A stretch of 8,439 nt of DNA from VMSU01 sp031400755 (GTDB taxonomy: Bacteria > Desulfobacterota > Desulfobulbia > Desulfobulbales > VMSU01): assembly GCA_031400755.1 (NCBI GenBank), contig JANNQL010000238.1, forward strand, positions 1 through 8,439, read 5' to 3'. The notes beneath the pieces were generated by a model, which was not told where the DNA came from, searched no databases, and saw nothing but the letters and a program-made list of their open reading frames with translations. The translations under genes and the position numbers were made by a program. Numbering within the stretch: position 1 is the first letter of the stretch; each line of letters begins with the position of its first letter. Below, piece after piece: positions 1 to 6,246 of this stretch.

Positions 1-1
1 G

Positions 2-403
2 CGCAACATCGAAAAGCTGGTGGTCAATATCCGGGGCTGTTAAGTTCACCCGGACTGGGTCTGGCACACCATCATCCATCTGGTCAAAGTCGGAGTGCCG
101 GAACTGATCAATGATTCGCCCAAGCTCTTTTTCAGCCGCAAAGTCCATGATCTTTGCCCGCGCTACCACGATTTTCAGCAGGAGATCTTTGCCAAAAAAC
201 TCGGCGACAAGGGCTGCCTTTTCAAGCTTGGCTGTCTGGGTCCGGACACCAATGCCGATTGTCCTACCCGCTGGTGGAATGGCGGCCAGACCTGGTGCAT
301 CGACAGCAACGCGCCATGCATCGGTTGCGCCTCGCCGAACTTTGCCAGGCAGAAAAGCATTCCTTTTTACCGGTTGAGCGAATCTCAAAAAATAATCGCC
401 TAA
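2..403 (+). pseudogene. [NiFe] hydrogenase small subunit, C-terminal part, interrupted by an in-frame stop
   Basis: This is the C-terminal half of the electron-transfer subunit of a [NiFe] hydrogenase, which passes electrons from H2 oxidation along three Fe-S clusters. The frame is already open at base 2 and encodes a stretch ending in N-I-R-G-C, the usual site of the last proximal-cluster cysteine. A TAA follows at 41-43. Homology resumes in the same frame with V-H-P-D-W (44-58). Distal-cluster ligands are visible: His 146-148 and Cys 155-157 in VHDLCP, then two Cys in GCLFKLGC. Medial-cluster Cys lie in DCPTRWWN, TWCI and PCIGC. The end (IPFYRL plus a short tail) resembles soluble group-1 enzymes; there is no C-terminal membrane anchor. 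The longest stop-free part with a possible start is GTG at 95, but a protein starting there would lack the proximal-cluster domain. The stop may be a true mutation or a sequence error near the edge. No large subunit follows; the next gene is a chemoreceptor 17 bases away. Confidence 0.8.
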
Positions 404-420
404 GTTAAGGGAGAGTTAAT

Positions 421-1833
421 ATGCTCAGGGATGCCTTTTCAGGATACTCAGTCAGCCGCCGCATCATGATCTTCATCAATGCCGTGCTGGTAGTGATTTT
501 GCTCGGTGGCACGGTCTTCCTCAACGCCTATGTAAAAGGCAAGATGAAGGCAAGTTACATTGACTCGGTGCACACCTTGTTCAGCTCTTTTGAAGAGGGG
601 GTAAAGGGCTCCCTTGAACGGGGGCAGATGAAAAATTTTAAGCTCCTCCTGGTCAGGCAAAAAGAGATCAAAGGGGTCCTTGACGCCTCTCTCTACGACC
701 GAGACGGCAAGATCAATCTGTCGTCCAATGAATCTTTCGATAAGAACAGCATGTTGCCAGAGGAGATAAGGCAGCTCAATAACGCTAAAAAAACATATGA
801 GGAGATCACCTCGAAATCCATTCGCATAGTGACTCCGCAGGTGGTGATTACCGATTGCGTCCGCTGCCACCAGAAATGGCATGAAGGCGAAATCGGCGGC
901 AGCTTGTCTCTTACCTATGATTTAAGTACCCTGACCGACACTACCAATAGGTTGCAATGGATGCTCGCCCTCGGCAGCCTTGTTTTGCTCATCGTTACCA
1001 GTGGCAGTATCCACCTGGTCATGCATCACTCAGTCACCAAACCGATAACCGAGATCATTGATGGGTTGACCGCCAGCGCCACCATGCTCTCCGCTGTTGC
1101 CAGTCAGGCCGCGAGTTCCAGTCAATCAATGGCCACGCGGGCATCCCAACAGGCAGCCTCACTTGAGGAGACCAGCGCTTCCATTGAAGAGATCTCGGCG
1201 ATGACCCACCAGAATGCCGAAAATGCCGGTATGGCCAATACCCTGATGGGCGAGACAGAAAAGGTCATGGTCGATGCCAATCAGGCCATGGACCAACTTT
1301 CCCAGGCCATGAACGCCATTGATGCCGCCAATGCCGAGACCTCAAAAATCATTAAAACCATTGATGAAATTGCCTTTCAGACCAATCTGCTGGCCTTGAA
1401 CGCAGCCGTGGAAGCGGCACGGGCGGGAGAAGTGGGGGCAGGATTCGCCGTTGTGGCTGATGAGGTCAGAAGTCTGGCCAGACGTTCGGCGGATTCGGCC
1501 CGTAACACGGCCGACCTGTTGGAGGGGACCAGCGCCAAGGTCAAAAATGGGGTGCAATTGGTCCAGTTGACGGACAGTGGGTTTAAACAGGCGGTGCAAC
1601 AAGCCAAAAAGACCAGTGGTATCTTACAGGAAATATCCACGGCCTCTAAAGAGCAGTCTGTTGGTATCGGTCAGGTTTCGAAGGCCATGCAGGAACTTGA
1701 CGATGCTACCCAGCATAATGCCGCCGATGCAGATCAGGACTCGGAAATTGCCTCGGACATGGAGCAGCAGTCCCAACGGCTCAACAATTATATTCTGGAC
1801 TTGGTAGGGCTTATTAAAGGGGCCAAGACCTGA
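421..1833 (+). CDS. Methyl-accepting chemotaxis protein with a periplasmic c-type haem motif
   Basis: This is a 470-residue transmembrane chemoreceptor that should control CheA and so flagellar rotation. Residues 15-38 form the first membrane helix, about 39-178 a periplasmic sensor domain, and 180-200 the second helix. The sensor domain carries CVRCH at 146-150, a CxxCH haem c attachment motif, close to its end. This arrangement matches the haem-containing PAS-like sensor domains known from Geobacter MCPs (GSU0582, GSU0935) and is comparable in idea to Desulfovibrio DcrA. A KPITEII stretch (207-213) is like the start of a HAMP domain, but the signalling coiled coil begins almost at once. The hairpin tip is canonical (EIAFQTNLLALNAAVEAARA, 316-335, then GEVGAGFAVVADEVR). 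Glu/Gln-rich methylation helices lie near 240-260 and 405-435. There is no C-terminal CheR/CheB-tethering pentapeptide. ATG 421 is preceded by an AAGGGAGAG ribosome-binding site. The ligand is unknown; redox, O2 or NO are reasonable guesses for a haem sensor. Confidence 0.93.
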   Translation: MLRDAFSGYSVSRRIMIFINAVLVVILLGGTVFLNAYVKGKMKASYIDSVHTLFSSFEEGVKGSLERGQMKNFKLLLVRQKEIKGVLDASLYDRDGKINLSSNESFDKNSMLPEEIRQLNNAKKTYEEITSKSIRIVTPQVVITDCVRCHQKWHEGEIGGSLSLTYDLSTLTDTTNRLQWMLALGSLVLLIVTSGSIHLVMHHSVTKPITEIIDGLTASATMLSAVASQAASSSQSMATRASQQAASLEETSASIEEISAMTHQNAENAGMANTLMGETEKVMVDANQAMDQLSQAMNAIDAANAETSKIIKTIDEIAFQTNLLALNAAVEAARAGEVGAGFAVVADEVRSLARRSADSARNTADLLEGTSAKVKNGVQLVQLTDSGFKQAVQQAKKTSGILQEISTASKEQSVGIGQVSKAMQELDDATQHNAADADQDSEIASDMEQQSQRLNNYILDLVGLIKGAKT

Positions 1834-1837
1834 AGCT

Positions 1838-1867
1838 AAAGGGCTGACTGTACCTCAGCCCCTTTAT
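1838..1867. terminator. Probable bidirectional intrinsic terminator between convergent genes
   Basis: A perfect 7-base stem, GGGCTGA (1841-1847) and TCAGCCC (1855-1861), encloses a 7-base loop. It is flanked by AAA on the left and TTTATT on the right, so either strand gives a hairpin followed by a short U-rich run. It sits 4 bases after the chemoreceptor stop and overlaps the stop codon of the convergent maf gene. The U-tracts are short, so the strength is uncertain. Confidence 0.6.
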
Positions 1868-2448
1868 TGATCCGGTACCGCTTCGATAAGGCCCAAGGCC
1901 GTCATCTCTATTATGACCTCAGCTAGAGGCAAGCCCACCACATTGCTGTAAGAGCCACGAATCCCCCTTACCATAAAGCCGCCCTGTGATTGAATGCCAT
2001 AGCTCCCTGCCTTGTCCAACGGGTCGCCGGAACGGACATAGGCCCGGATGACCGGGTCAGGCAAATCTGCAAATTGGACATTGGTCTTGACGGCTTGGCA
2101 GACGTGGCGGACCTGACCTGCGTGTTCGATACAAAATCCAGTCCAGACTTCATGCTCTTTACCAGTCAAGCGTTTGAGCATCGACACCGCATCCTCGCTG
2201 TCCGCTGGTTTTCCTAGAATTTCACCGTCAAGCACCACAACCGTATCTGCCGCCAAAATCCATGTCCCAGGATAGTGATTGGCTACAATCCGCGCCTTGT
2301 CCTTGGCAATCCTGACAACAAAGGCCTGCGGATCTTCTTCGGCAAGGACCAGTTCGTCGGCCTCGGCGGCTACTACCTTGAACTGCAGGCCAAGGCCGGC
2401 CAGCATCTCTCGTCGCCGTGGCGAGGCCGAGGCCAGGATGAAAGGCAT
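1864..2448 (-). CDS. maf: Maf family nucleoside triphosphate pyrophosphatase
   Basis: Maf proteins are cytoplasmic house-cleaning enzymes that hydrolyse non-canonical or pyrimidine nucleoside triphosphates to the monophosphate and pyrophosphate. From the chosen start the protein has 194 residues, normal for the family. Motifs seen in order are SASPRR (7-12), AADTVV with the likely catalytic Asp 68, GKP (79-81), KAGSYGIQSQG (146-156) and GSYSNVVGLPL (165-175). The KAG.YGIQ motif with its Gln is more like the YhdE (dTTP/UTP) branch than YceF, but substrate cannot be settled from this alone. Longer in-frame starts exist at 2496 and 2538. No start has a clear Shine-Dalgarno, and 2448 was chosen because family members begin within a few residues of ILASASPRR. 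The gene lies downstream of fabL on the same strand and is probably co-transcribed with it. Confidence 0.92.
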   Translation of the reverse strand: MPFILASASPRRREMLAGLGLQFKVVAAEADELVLAEEDPQAFVVRIAKDKARIVANHYPGTWILAADTVVVLDGEILGKPADSEDAVSMLKRLTGKEHEVWTGFCIEHAGQVRHVCQAVKTNVQFADLPDPVIRAYVRSGDPLDKAGSYGIQSQGGFMVRGIRGSYSNVVGLPLAEVIIEMTALGLIEAVPDQ

Positions 2449-2512
2449 AATATTTTGAAAACAGGGGGCAACGCTTAAAGCAGTCTTTTGTGTCATCGCA
2501 ATTATTTTTGAA

Positions 2513-3265
2513 CTATGCCCGTATCGAATAGCCGCCATCTACAACTATGGTCTGGCCACTGATCATCTTGGCAAGATCGCTGCAGAGGAAGAGGCTGACA
2601 TCGGCCACGTCTTCCGGGATGGTCAGTCGTCCAAGCGGCGTCCGGGCCAAGGCCATGTCGAGGATGGTCTGCCGATTGGGGAATTTCTTGAGCGCCTCGG
2701 TGTCCACTGCACCAGCGCTGATGGTGTTGACGTTGATGCCTTTGGGGCCAAGTTCGACTGCCATATGACGGACCAGGGACTCCAAGGCGGCCTTGGAGGC
2801 GCCGACCGCCGTGTAATTTTCCACGGCCCGCACCGATCCTAGGCTGGACACCGCCATTACCCTGCCGCCCGCCTGCATGAGCGGCACCGCCTGCTGGACC
2901 AAGGTCAAGAGGGCCCGGGCATTGATGTCCATGGCCCAGTTCCAGTGCCGGCTATCCAGTTCCATCATCGGTTTTAGTACGCCCGAGGCGGCGTTGCTCA
3001 CCAAGAAATCAAAGCGGTTATATTCTGCCTTGATGATGTTAAACATGGCACTAACATGATCGTCATCAGCCACGTTGGCCTTGACCACCACGCACCTGGC
3101 CCCTTTCCCTTCGATAAGATGGGCCGTTTCCTCGGCGTCAGCCCGGTGGCGAATATAATTGACTACCAGATTGACGCCGTTTTCAGCAAACCTAAGGGCG
3201 ATCGCCTTGCCAATCCCCCTTGAGCTGCCAGTCACCAATGCCACCTTGCCCTGCAAATTAAACAT
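2513..3265 (-). CDS. fabL: NADPH-dependent enoyl-[acyl-carrier-protein] reductase, FabL type (SDR family)
   Basis: This is a short-chain dehydrogenase/reductase of 250 residues. The best-fitting family is FabL, the enoyl-ACP reductase III first described in Bacillus subtilis, which reduces the trans-2 double bond of enoyl-ACP in fatty-acid elongation. Sequence features are the Rossmann motif TGSSRGIG (12-19), NAASGVL (91-97), SSLGS (140-144) and a Tyr151-x6-Lys158 catalytic pair. That pair spacing, rather than the ordinary SDR Tyr-x3-Lys, is diagnostic of enoyl-ACP reductases and coincides with the FabL residues Tyr151 and Lys158. GAVDTEALKKFPNR (185-198) and the end GQTIVVDGG (237-245) also match what I recall of FabL. 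ATG 3265 has a GGAGGG ribosome-binding site just upstream. It appears to be the first gene of a two-gene unit with maf. A general SDR with another substrate remains possible but less likely. Confidence 0.85.
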   Translation of the reverse strand: MFNLQGKVALVTGSSRGIGKAIALRFAENGVNLVVNYIRHRADAEETAHLIEGKGARCVVVKANVADDDHVSAMFNIIKAEYNRFDFLVSNAASGVLKPMMELDSRHWNWAMDINARALLTLVQQAVPLMQAGGRVMAVSSLGSVRAVENYTAVGASKAALESLVRHMAVELGPKGINVNTISAGAVDTEALKKFPNRQTILDMALARTPLGRLTIPEDVADVSLFLCSDLAKMISGQTIVVDGGYSIRA

Positions 3266-3309
3266 GTTCCCTCCACTTCAAATGAAACTCTTCTGATAAA
3301 GGCCTCACC

Positions 3310-3337
3310 AAGATACAGTTTAGTAGACTTTTTTCAA
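3310..3337 (-). promoter_or_regulatory. Candidate sigma-70-type promoter for fabL-maf
   Basis: Read on the minus strand, TTGAAA (3337-3332, 5 of 6 to the -35 consensus) is followed after 16 bases by TATCTT (3315-3310, 4 of 6 to the -10 consensus). This would start transcription near 3303, about 38 bases before the fabL ATG. It is the best match I see close to the gene, but the -10 box is weak. Confidence 0.35.
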
Positions 3338-3581
3338 GAGGTGATCGTCTCGGTGTTGTTTTTTTTGACATTACGCCAAATATCTGATCAAGATAGCCCA
3401 TGCTTTTCTCTTTTCATTAAAGTAAAAGAAGTCTAAGGAGTAAACACTACTTTTCCACTCCGTCTTTGTGGGGACGGTGAGATAGTTTTGCGGAGGGCTT
3501 GTACCATTAAGAATTCAGGTTTTTAAGAAGTTAAACGGAATGTGCATGGCGTAGACTGTGGGACTGCCTACTTCTGTTTGT

Positions 3582-3599
3582 CCATGTTGGGCCCCATGG
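3582..3599. repeat. Short inverted repeat touching the sigma-54 -24 box
   Basis: CCATG (3582-3586) and CATGG (3595-3599) flank an 8-base centre that itself contains the palindrome GGGCCC. The right arm overlaps the first bases of the -24 element. It could be an operator or simply chance; a 5-base arm is short. Confidence 0.3.
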
Positions 3600-3612
3600 C
3601 ACAATTTTTGCT
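3597..3612 (+). promoter_or_regulatory. Sigma-54 (RpoN) promoter of the flagellar operon
   Basis: The sequence TGGCAC-AATTT-TTGCT matches the sigma-54 consensus TGGCAC-N5-TTGCW at every defined base, with the required GG/GC spacing. It points to fliL. The start of transcription would lie around 3622-3624, leaving a leader of about 140 bases before the fliL ATG. Sigma-54 promoters need an enhancer-binding activator of the FlrC/FleR/FleQ type and IHF-like bending; no binding site for either can be assigned by eye. This implies that the fliL-flhB genes belong to a sigma-54-controlled flagellar class. Confidence 0.85.
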
Positions 3613-3764
3613 CAAGCATAGAGAAAAGACCTCGTACTGCAATGCCCTTTTGTAATGGATGTGGTGTTTTGCCAAGAATAAAGGTTGTTTTCTGACCGGC
3701 TTAAAGGCACCAGCGCCAGAGTGTGCAGGCCAGGAATTCAATCCAATCAGAACGGAGAACACGT

Positions 3765-4256
3765 ATGGCTGCAGAAGACGCCAAAGGCGAAGAAACAGAG
3801 GAAAAACCAAAGAAGAAGGGACTGCTCTTTATAATCATTGGCGTCTTGGTCGTGGTGATTGCCGGTGGTGGTTTTTTTGGCTACAAAAAATTCATGGCCC
3901 CTAAGCCTGCCGTAACTGAAGAAGAACAGGTCAAAAAAGAGCCGGAAGAAAAAGAAGGGGAGATCTTTGCCCTTGAACCTTTCGTGGTCAATCTCTCCGA
4001 CCCGAAAGGCAAACGTTATCTGAAAGTTACTGTCACCCTGGAACTTAGTACGCCTGCCGCTGTGGCCAAGGCCGAAAAGTCGGTGCCGAAGATGCGCGAC
4101 ATGGTGATCATGATGCTGACCAGTCTCTCTTTTGAGGAAGTCATGACTTCGGAAGGCAAGATCCGGGTTCGGGATGAACTGCTTGAACGGTTCAACCTGA
4201 TCATGCGCCCGGAGCGGGTCAAAGAAATCTTCTTCACCGATTTTGTGGTCCAGTAA
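3765..4256 (+). CDS. fliL: Flagellar basal body-associated protein FliL
   Basis: FliL is a single-pass inner-membrane protein that sits around the stator units at the flagellar base and supports torque under load. The 163-residue product has a charged, Glu/Lys-rich cytoplasmic N-terminus (1-18), one membrane helix at about 19-40, a charged linker (50-65) and the periplasmic FliL domain (66-163). Family marks are EPFVVNLSD (71-79), the RYLKVTVTLEL strand (84-94) and the C-terminal IFFTDFVVQ. ATG 3765 has a GGAGA ribosome-binding site 8 bases upstream. An upstream in-frame GTG at 3723 would add 14 polar residues with no ribosome-binding site and was not chosen. It is the first gene after the sigma-54 promoter and is followed after 2 bases by fliM. 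Confidence 0.95.
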   Translation: MAAEDAKGEETEEKPKKKGLLFIIIGVLVVVIAGGGFFGYKKFMAPKPAVTEEEQVKKEPEEKEGEIFALEPFVVNLSDPKGKRYLKVTVTLELSTPAAVAKAEKSVPKMRDMVIMMLTSLSFEEVMTSEGKIRVRDELLERFNLIMRPERVKEIFFTDFVVQ

Positions 4257-4258
4257 GA

Positions 4259-5248
4259 ATGGAACAGATACTAAGTCAAGACGAGGTCGATGCCCTCTTA
4301 AAGGGAATTTCGGGTGGCGACATTGAGGAACCGGAAGAAGCGGTTGTCGAGGACACCCTCGCCCTCTCGACTTATGATTTTAGCAGGCAGCAGGGTATCA
4401 CCCAGATCAAGATGCCTGCCATGGATGTCATCAATGACTCCTTCCTCAGGACGATGCGGACCTCACTGGCGAACAGCCTGCGCCGGGTCATCGACATCAC
4501 TGCCGTACCCATGGAGCTTGAACGGTTTGGCTCATTTGTCCGCACCCTGCCTGTCCCCAGCAGCCTGCAAATTTTTAAGATGGACCCCTTCCGGGGCAAC
4601 GCCCTGTTCGTGCTGGAGCCAAAACTGGTCTTTGCCTTGGTCGAGACCTTCCTCGGCGGTTCGGGGGCCAGAAATGTCCGCATTGAGGGCCGGGACTTCA
4701 CCTCCATCGAGCAACGGCTTATCCAGCGGGTCATTAATATTCTGCTCTCCGACATGGAGAAGGCCTGGTACTTCCTGCACCCTATCCAAGTGCAATTCAT
4801 CCGCAGTGAAATCAACCCGCAGTTTGCCAAGATCTGTGAGCCGGATGATGTCGTCCTGATCAACCGTTACGAGGTCGATATGGACCGGGCGGTGGGCAGC
4901 ATCACTTCGTGCATCCCATTGACCAATCTGGAATCGGTCAAGAGTAAACTGACTACCGCCTTTCAGCGCGAGCAGAGCGATGAGGACATCAGGCTGGCCC
5001 ATACCCTGCAGGAAAATATCAAGAACGTGCCGATTGAGTTAAGGATTGAACTGGGTAAGGCCATGATCCCGGCAGGTGACATCATCGAGTTGCATGAGGG
5101 TGATATCATTCAGCTCGACCGTCGTCATGATGACCTGTTGCCGGGCTATCTGGCCGGGGTCCGCAAGTATATGGGCACACCCGGTATCCGCCGGGGGATG
5201 AAGGCCTTTCTGATTAAACGCAAGGTGTTTGATCGAGAACGAGAATAA
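4259..5248 (+). CDS. fliM: Flagellar motor switch protein FliM
   Basis: FliM is the middle layer of the cytoplasmic C-ring; it binds phosphorylated CheY and sets the direction of rotation. The protein has 329 residues, normal for the family. Residues 1-20 hold the CheY-P-binding helix with ILSQDEVDALLKG. A linker leads to the CheC-like middle domain (about 40-230) with the GGSG turn at 133-136, the site where FliM contacts FliG. The C-terminal SpoA domain (about 250-329) pairs with FliN and contains IPAGDIIELHEGDIIQLDR. The gene starts 2 bases after the fliL stop and lacks a strong ribosome-binding site, so translation is probably coupled to fliL. Confidence 0.97.
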   Translation: MEQILSQDEVDALLKGISGGDIEEPEEAVVEDTLALSTYDFSRQQGITQIKMPAMDVINDSFLRTMRTSLANSLRRVIDITAVPMELERFGSFVRTLPVPSSLQIFKMDPFRGNALFVLEPKLVFALVETFLGGSGARNVRIEGRDFTSIEQRLIQRVINILLSDMEKAWYFLHPIQVQFIRSEINPQFAKICEPDDVVLINRYEVDMDRAVGSITSCIPLTNLESVKSKLTTAFQREQSDEDIRLAHTLQENIKNVPIELRIELGKAMIPAGDIIELHEGDIIQLDRRHDDLLPGYLAGVRKYMGTPGIRRGMKAFLIKRKVFDRERE

Positions 5249-5320
5249 TTGCGGTTTTTGGGGTTATGTACGTTTTTCGTTTTTGGCTGGAGAGCTACAG
5301 AATAATCAAGGAGAACAATA

Positions 5321-5701
5321 ATGTCTGACGATCCCACTAATCCAGGCGCTGGCGATGATTGGGCCGCGGCCCTGAATGAACAAGACGGTAAGGCCGCCAG
5401 CTTCTCTGAGCTAGGCGTCGGCGCCACCAACGAGGACGGCAACCAGAATCTCGACTTCTTGCTGGACATCCCCCTGGAAGTGACCGTTGAATTAGGCCGC
5501 AACAAGATGATTATCAACGACATGCTCCAGCTCACTCAAGGTTCGGTGGTCGAACTCACCAAGAGCGCTGGCGAAACGGTTGATATCTTCGTCAATAACA
5601 AGCTGCTTGGCAAAGGTGAGGTCATCGTGGTCAATGATCGCTTCGGGGTCCGCATCACTGAAATTATCAGCCAGGCCGATCGGGTCCGGAACATGGGCTG
5701 A
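5321..5701 (+). CDS. fliN: Flagellar motor switch protein FliN
   Basis: FliN forms the lower edge of the C-ring with FliM and helps dock export substrates through FliH. The 126-residue protein has a polar, low-complexity N-terminus (1-43) and a C-terminal SpoA domain (about 45-118), with FLLDIPLEVTVELGR (46-60), a G-S-V-V-E-L turn (74-79), LGKGEVIVVNDRFGVRI (96-112) and EIIS. ATG 5321 has an AAGGAGA ribosome-binding site. It is preceded by a 72-base gap (5249-5320), the only sizeable gap in the operon, which is T-rich with GTTTTT occurring three times. No promoter or hairpin could be assigned there. The fliO start lies 2 bases after its stop. Confidence 0.96.
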   Translation: MSDDPTNPGAGDDWAAALNEQDGKAASFSELGVGATNEDGNQNLDFLLDIPLEVTVELGRNKMIINDMLQLTQGSVVELTKSAGETVDIFVNNKLLGKGEVIVVNDRFGVRITEIISQADRVRNMG

Positions 5702-5703
5702 TC

Positions 5704-6246
5704 ATGATAAAGTGGGGCAAGGCGCTACGCATCGGGGGCTGTTTTTTGGGAAGTGCTGTGTTCTGTGTTTGCAGCCTGGCGGTCTGCTGTCTGGCAAACG
5801 AAAACGCCCCTGTTGTCCCCCTAGCTGAAACCGCCTCCTTAATGTCGGCCATTGTCAAGGTCTTTGGCTCACTCCTGGTGGTGGTTGGACTCATGCTCGT
5901 TTTCCTCTATTTCATTAAAAGGACCGGCCTTGGCTCTGGTCGCGGTCGCGGCAGTTCTGCCATTGTCGTTTTGGAAACCAGAATGGTGGCCCCCAAGAAG
6001 TATGTAGCCATCGTCGAGATTGCCGGTAAGTGCCTGGCCCTCGGTATCACCGACCACAATATCAACCTGTTGGCCGACTTGGGAGCAGAGGCCAAGGCCG
6101 CCCTCTCCCCCCAAACTGTTGAGGCGAAGCCTGAATCAACCTTTGCCGGGCTGCTGAGTAGATCGATCAAATCATGGCAGGCGGCAGCGTCCGAGCCAGA
6201 GGACCTTGCCATGAAAACCAGCAACGATAAACAAGAGTCGCCATGA
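5704..6246 (+). CDS. fliO: Flagellar biosynthetic protein FliO
   Basis: FliO is a membrane protein that helps assemble the FliP ring of the flagellar export gate. It is the least conserved gate protein, so position counts here. The 180-residue product has a hydrophobic Cys-rich N-terminal segment (about 10-31) that could be a signal peptide or a first helix. A membrane helix follows at about 50-71 and a cytoplasmic domain with VAPKKYVAIVEIAGKCLALG (96-115) and ITDHNINLLADL. The latter block is the recognisable FliO core. The C-terminal tail (130-180) is polar and probably disordered. It starts 2 bases after fliN and its stop overlaps the fliP start by 4 bases (ATGA). Confidence 0.9.
   Translation: MIKWGKALRIGGCFLGSAVFCVCSLAVCCLANENAPVVPLAETASLMSAIVKVFGSLLVVVGLMLVFLYFIKRTGLGSGRGRGSSAIVVLETRMVAPKKYVAIVEIAGKCLALGITDHNINLLADLGAEAKAALSPQTVEAKPESTFAGLLSRSIKSWQAAASEPEDLAMKTSNDKQESP

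Larger units (their letters stand above)
3266..3764. other. Divergent intergenic region between fabL and fliL
   Basis: About 500 AT-rich bases without a supported gene. It must contain the minus-strand promoter for fabL-maf near its left end and the flagellar promoter in its right half. A sigma-54 element lies at 3597-3612 and a short inverted repeat at 3582-3599. A small hairpin, CCGTC (3460-3464) with GACGG (3473-3477), has no U-tract and no clear role. A T8 run at 3359-3366 has no convincing stem before it. The 3613-3764 part is the probable fliL leader. The few open frames here lack ribosome-binding sites and recognisable protein sequence. Confidence 0.6.

Noticed and set aside
41..43. 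Programmed recoding of the hydrogenase stop codon
   Set aside because: The codon is TAA, not TGA, and no recoding signal is visible; mutation or a sequence error is simpler.
448..882. Minus-strand open frame of 144 codons inside the chemoreceptor gene
   Set aside because: Antisense to the sensor domain of a clear receptor; no ribosome-binding site or known family pattern.
3365..3400. Plus-strand TTGACA as a second, sigma-70 promoter towards fliL
   Set aside because: The -35 box is perfect, but no hexamer at 16-18 bases downstream matches a -10 box by more than about half, and the sequence lies almost 400 bases before fliL.
3454..3520. A riboswitch (for example a c-di-GMP aptamer) around the CCGTC/GACGG hairpin
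   Set aside because: The conserved core of known aptamer classes is not seen, and the region lies upstream of the sigma-54 start, so it would not be in the fliL transcript from that promoter.
3568..3810. Minus-strand open frame of 80 codons across the fliL leader
   Set aside because: It crosses the sigma-54 promoter and the fliL start, has no ribosome-binding site, and its sequence is not recognisable.
4372..5002. Two long minus-strand frames (156 and 163 codons) inside fliM
   Set aside because: Both are antisense to conserved FliM sequence and overlap each other; typical shadows of GC-biased coding DNA.
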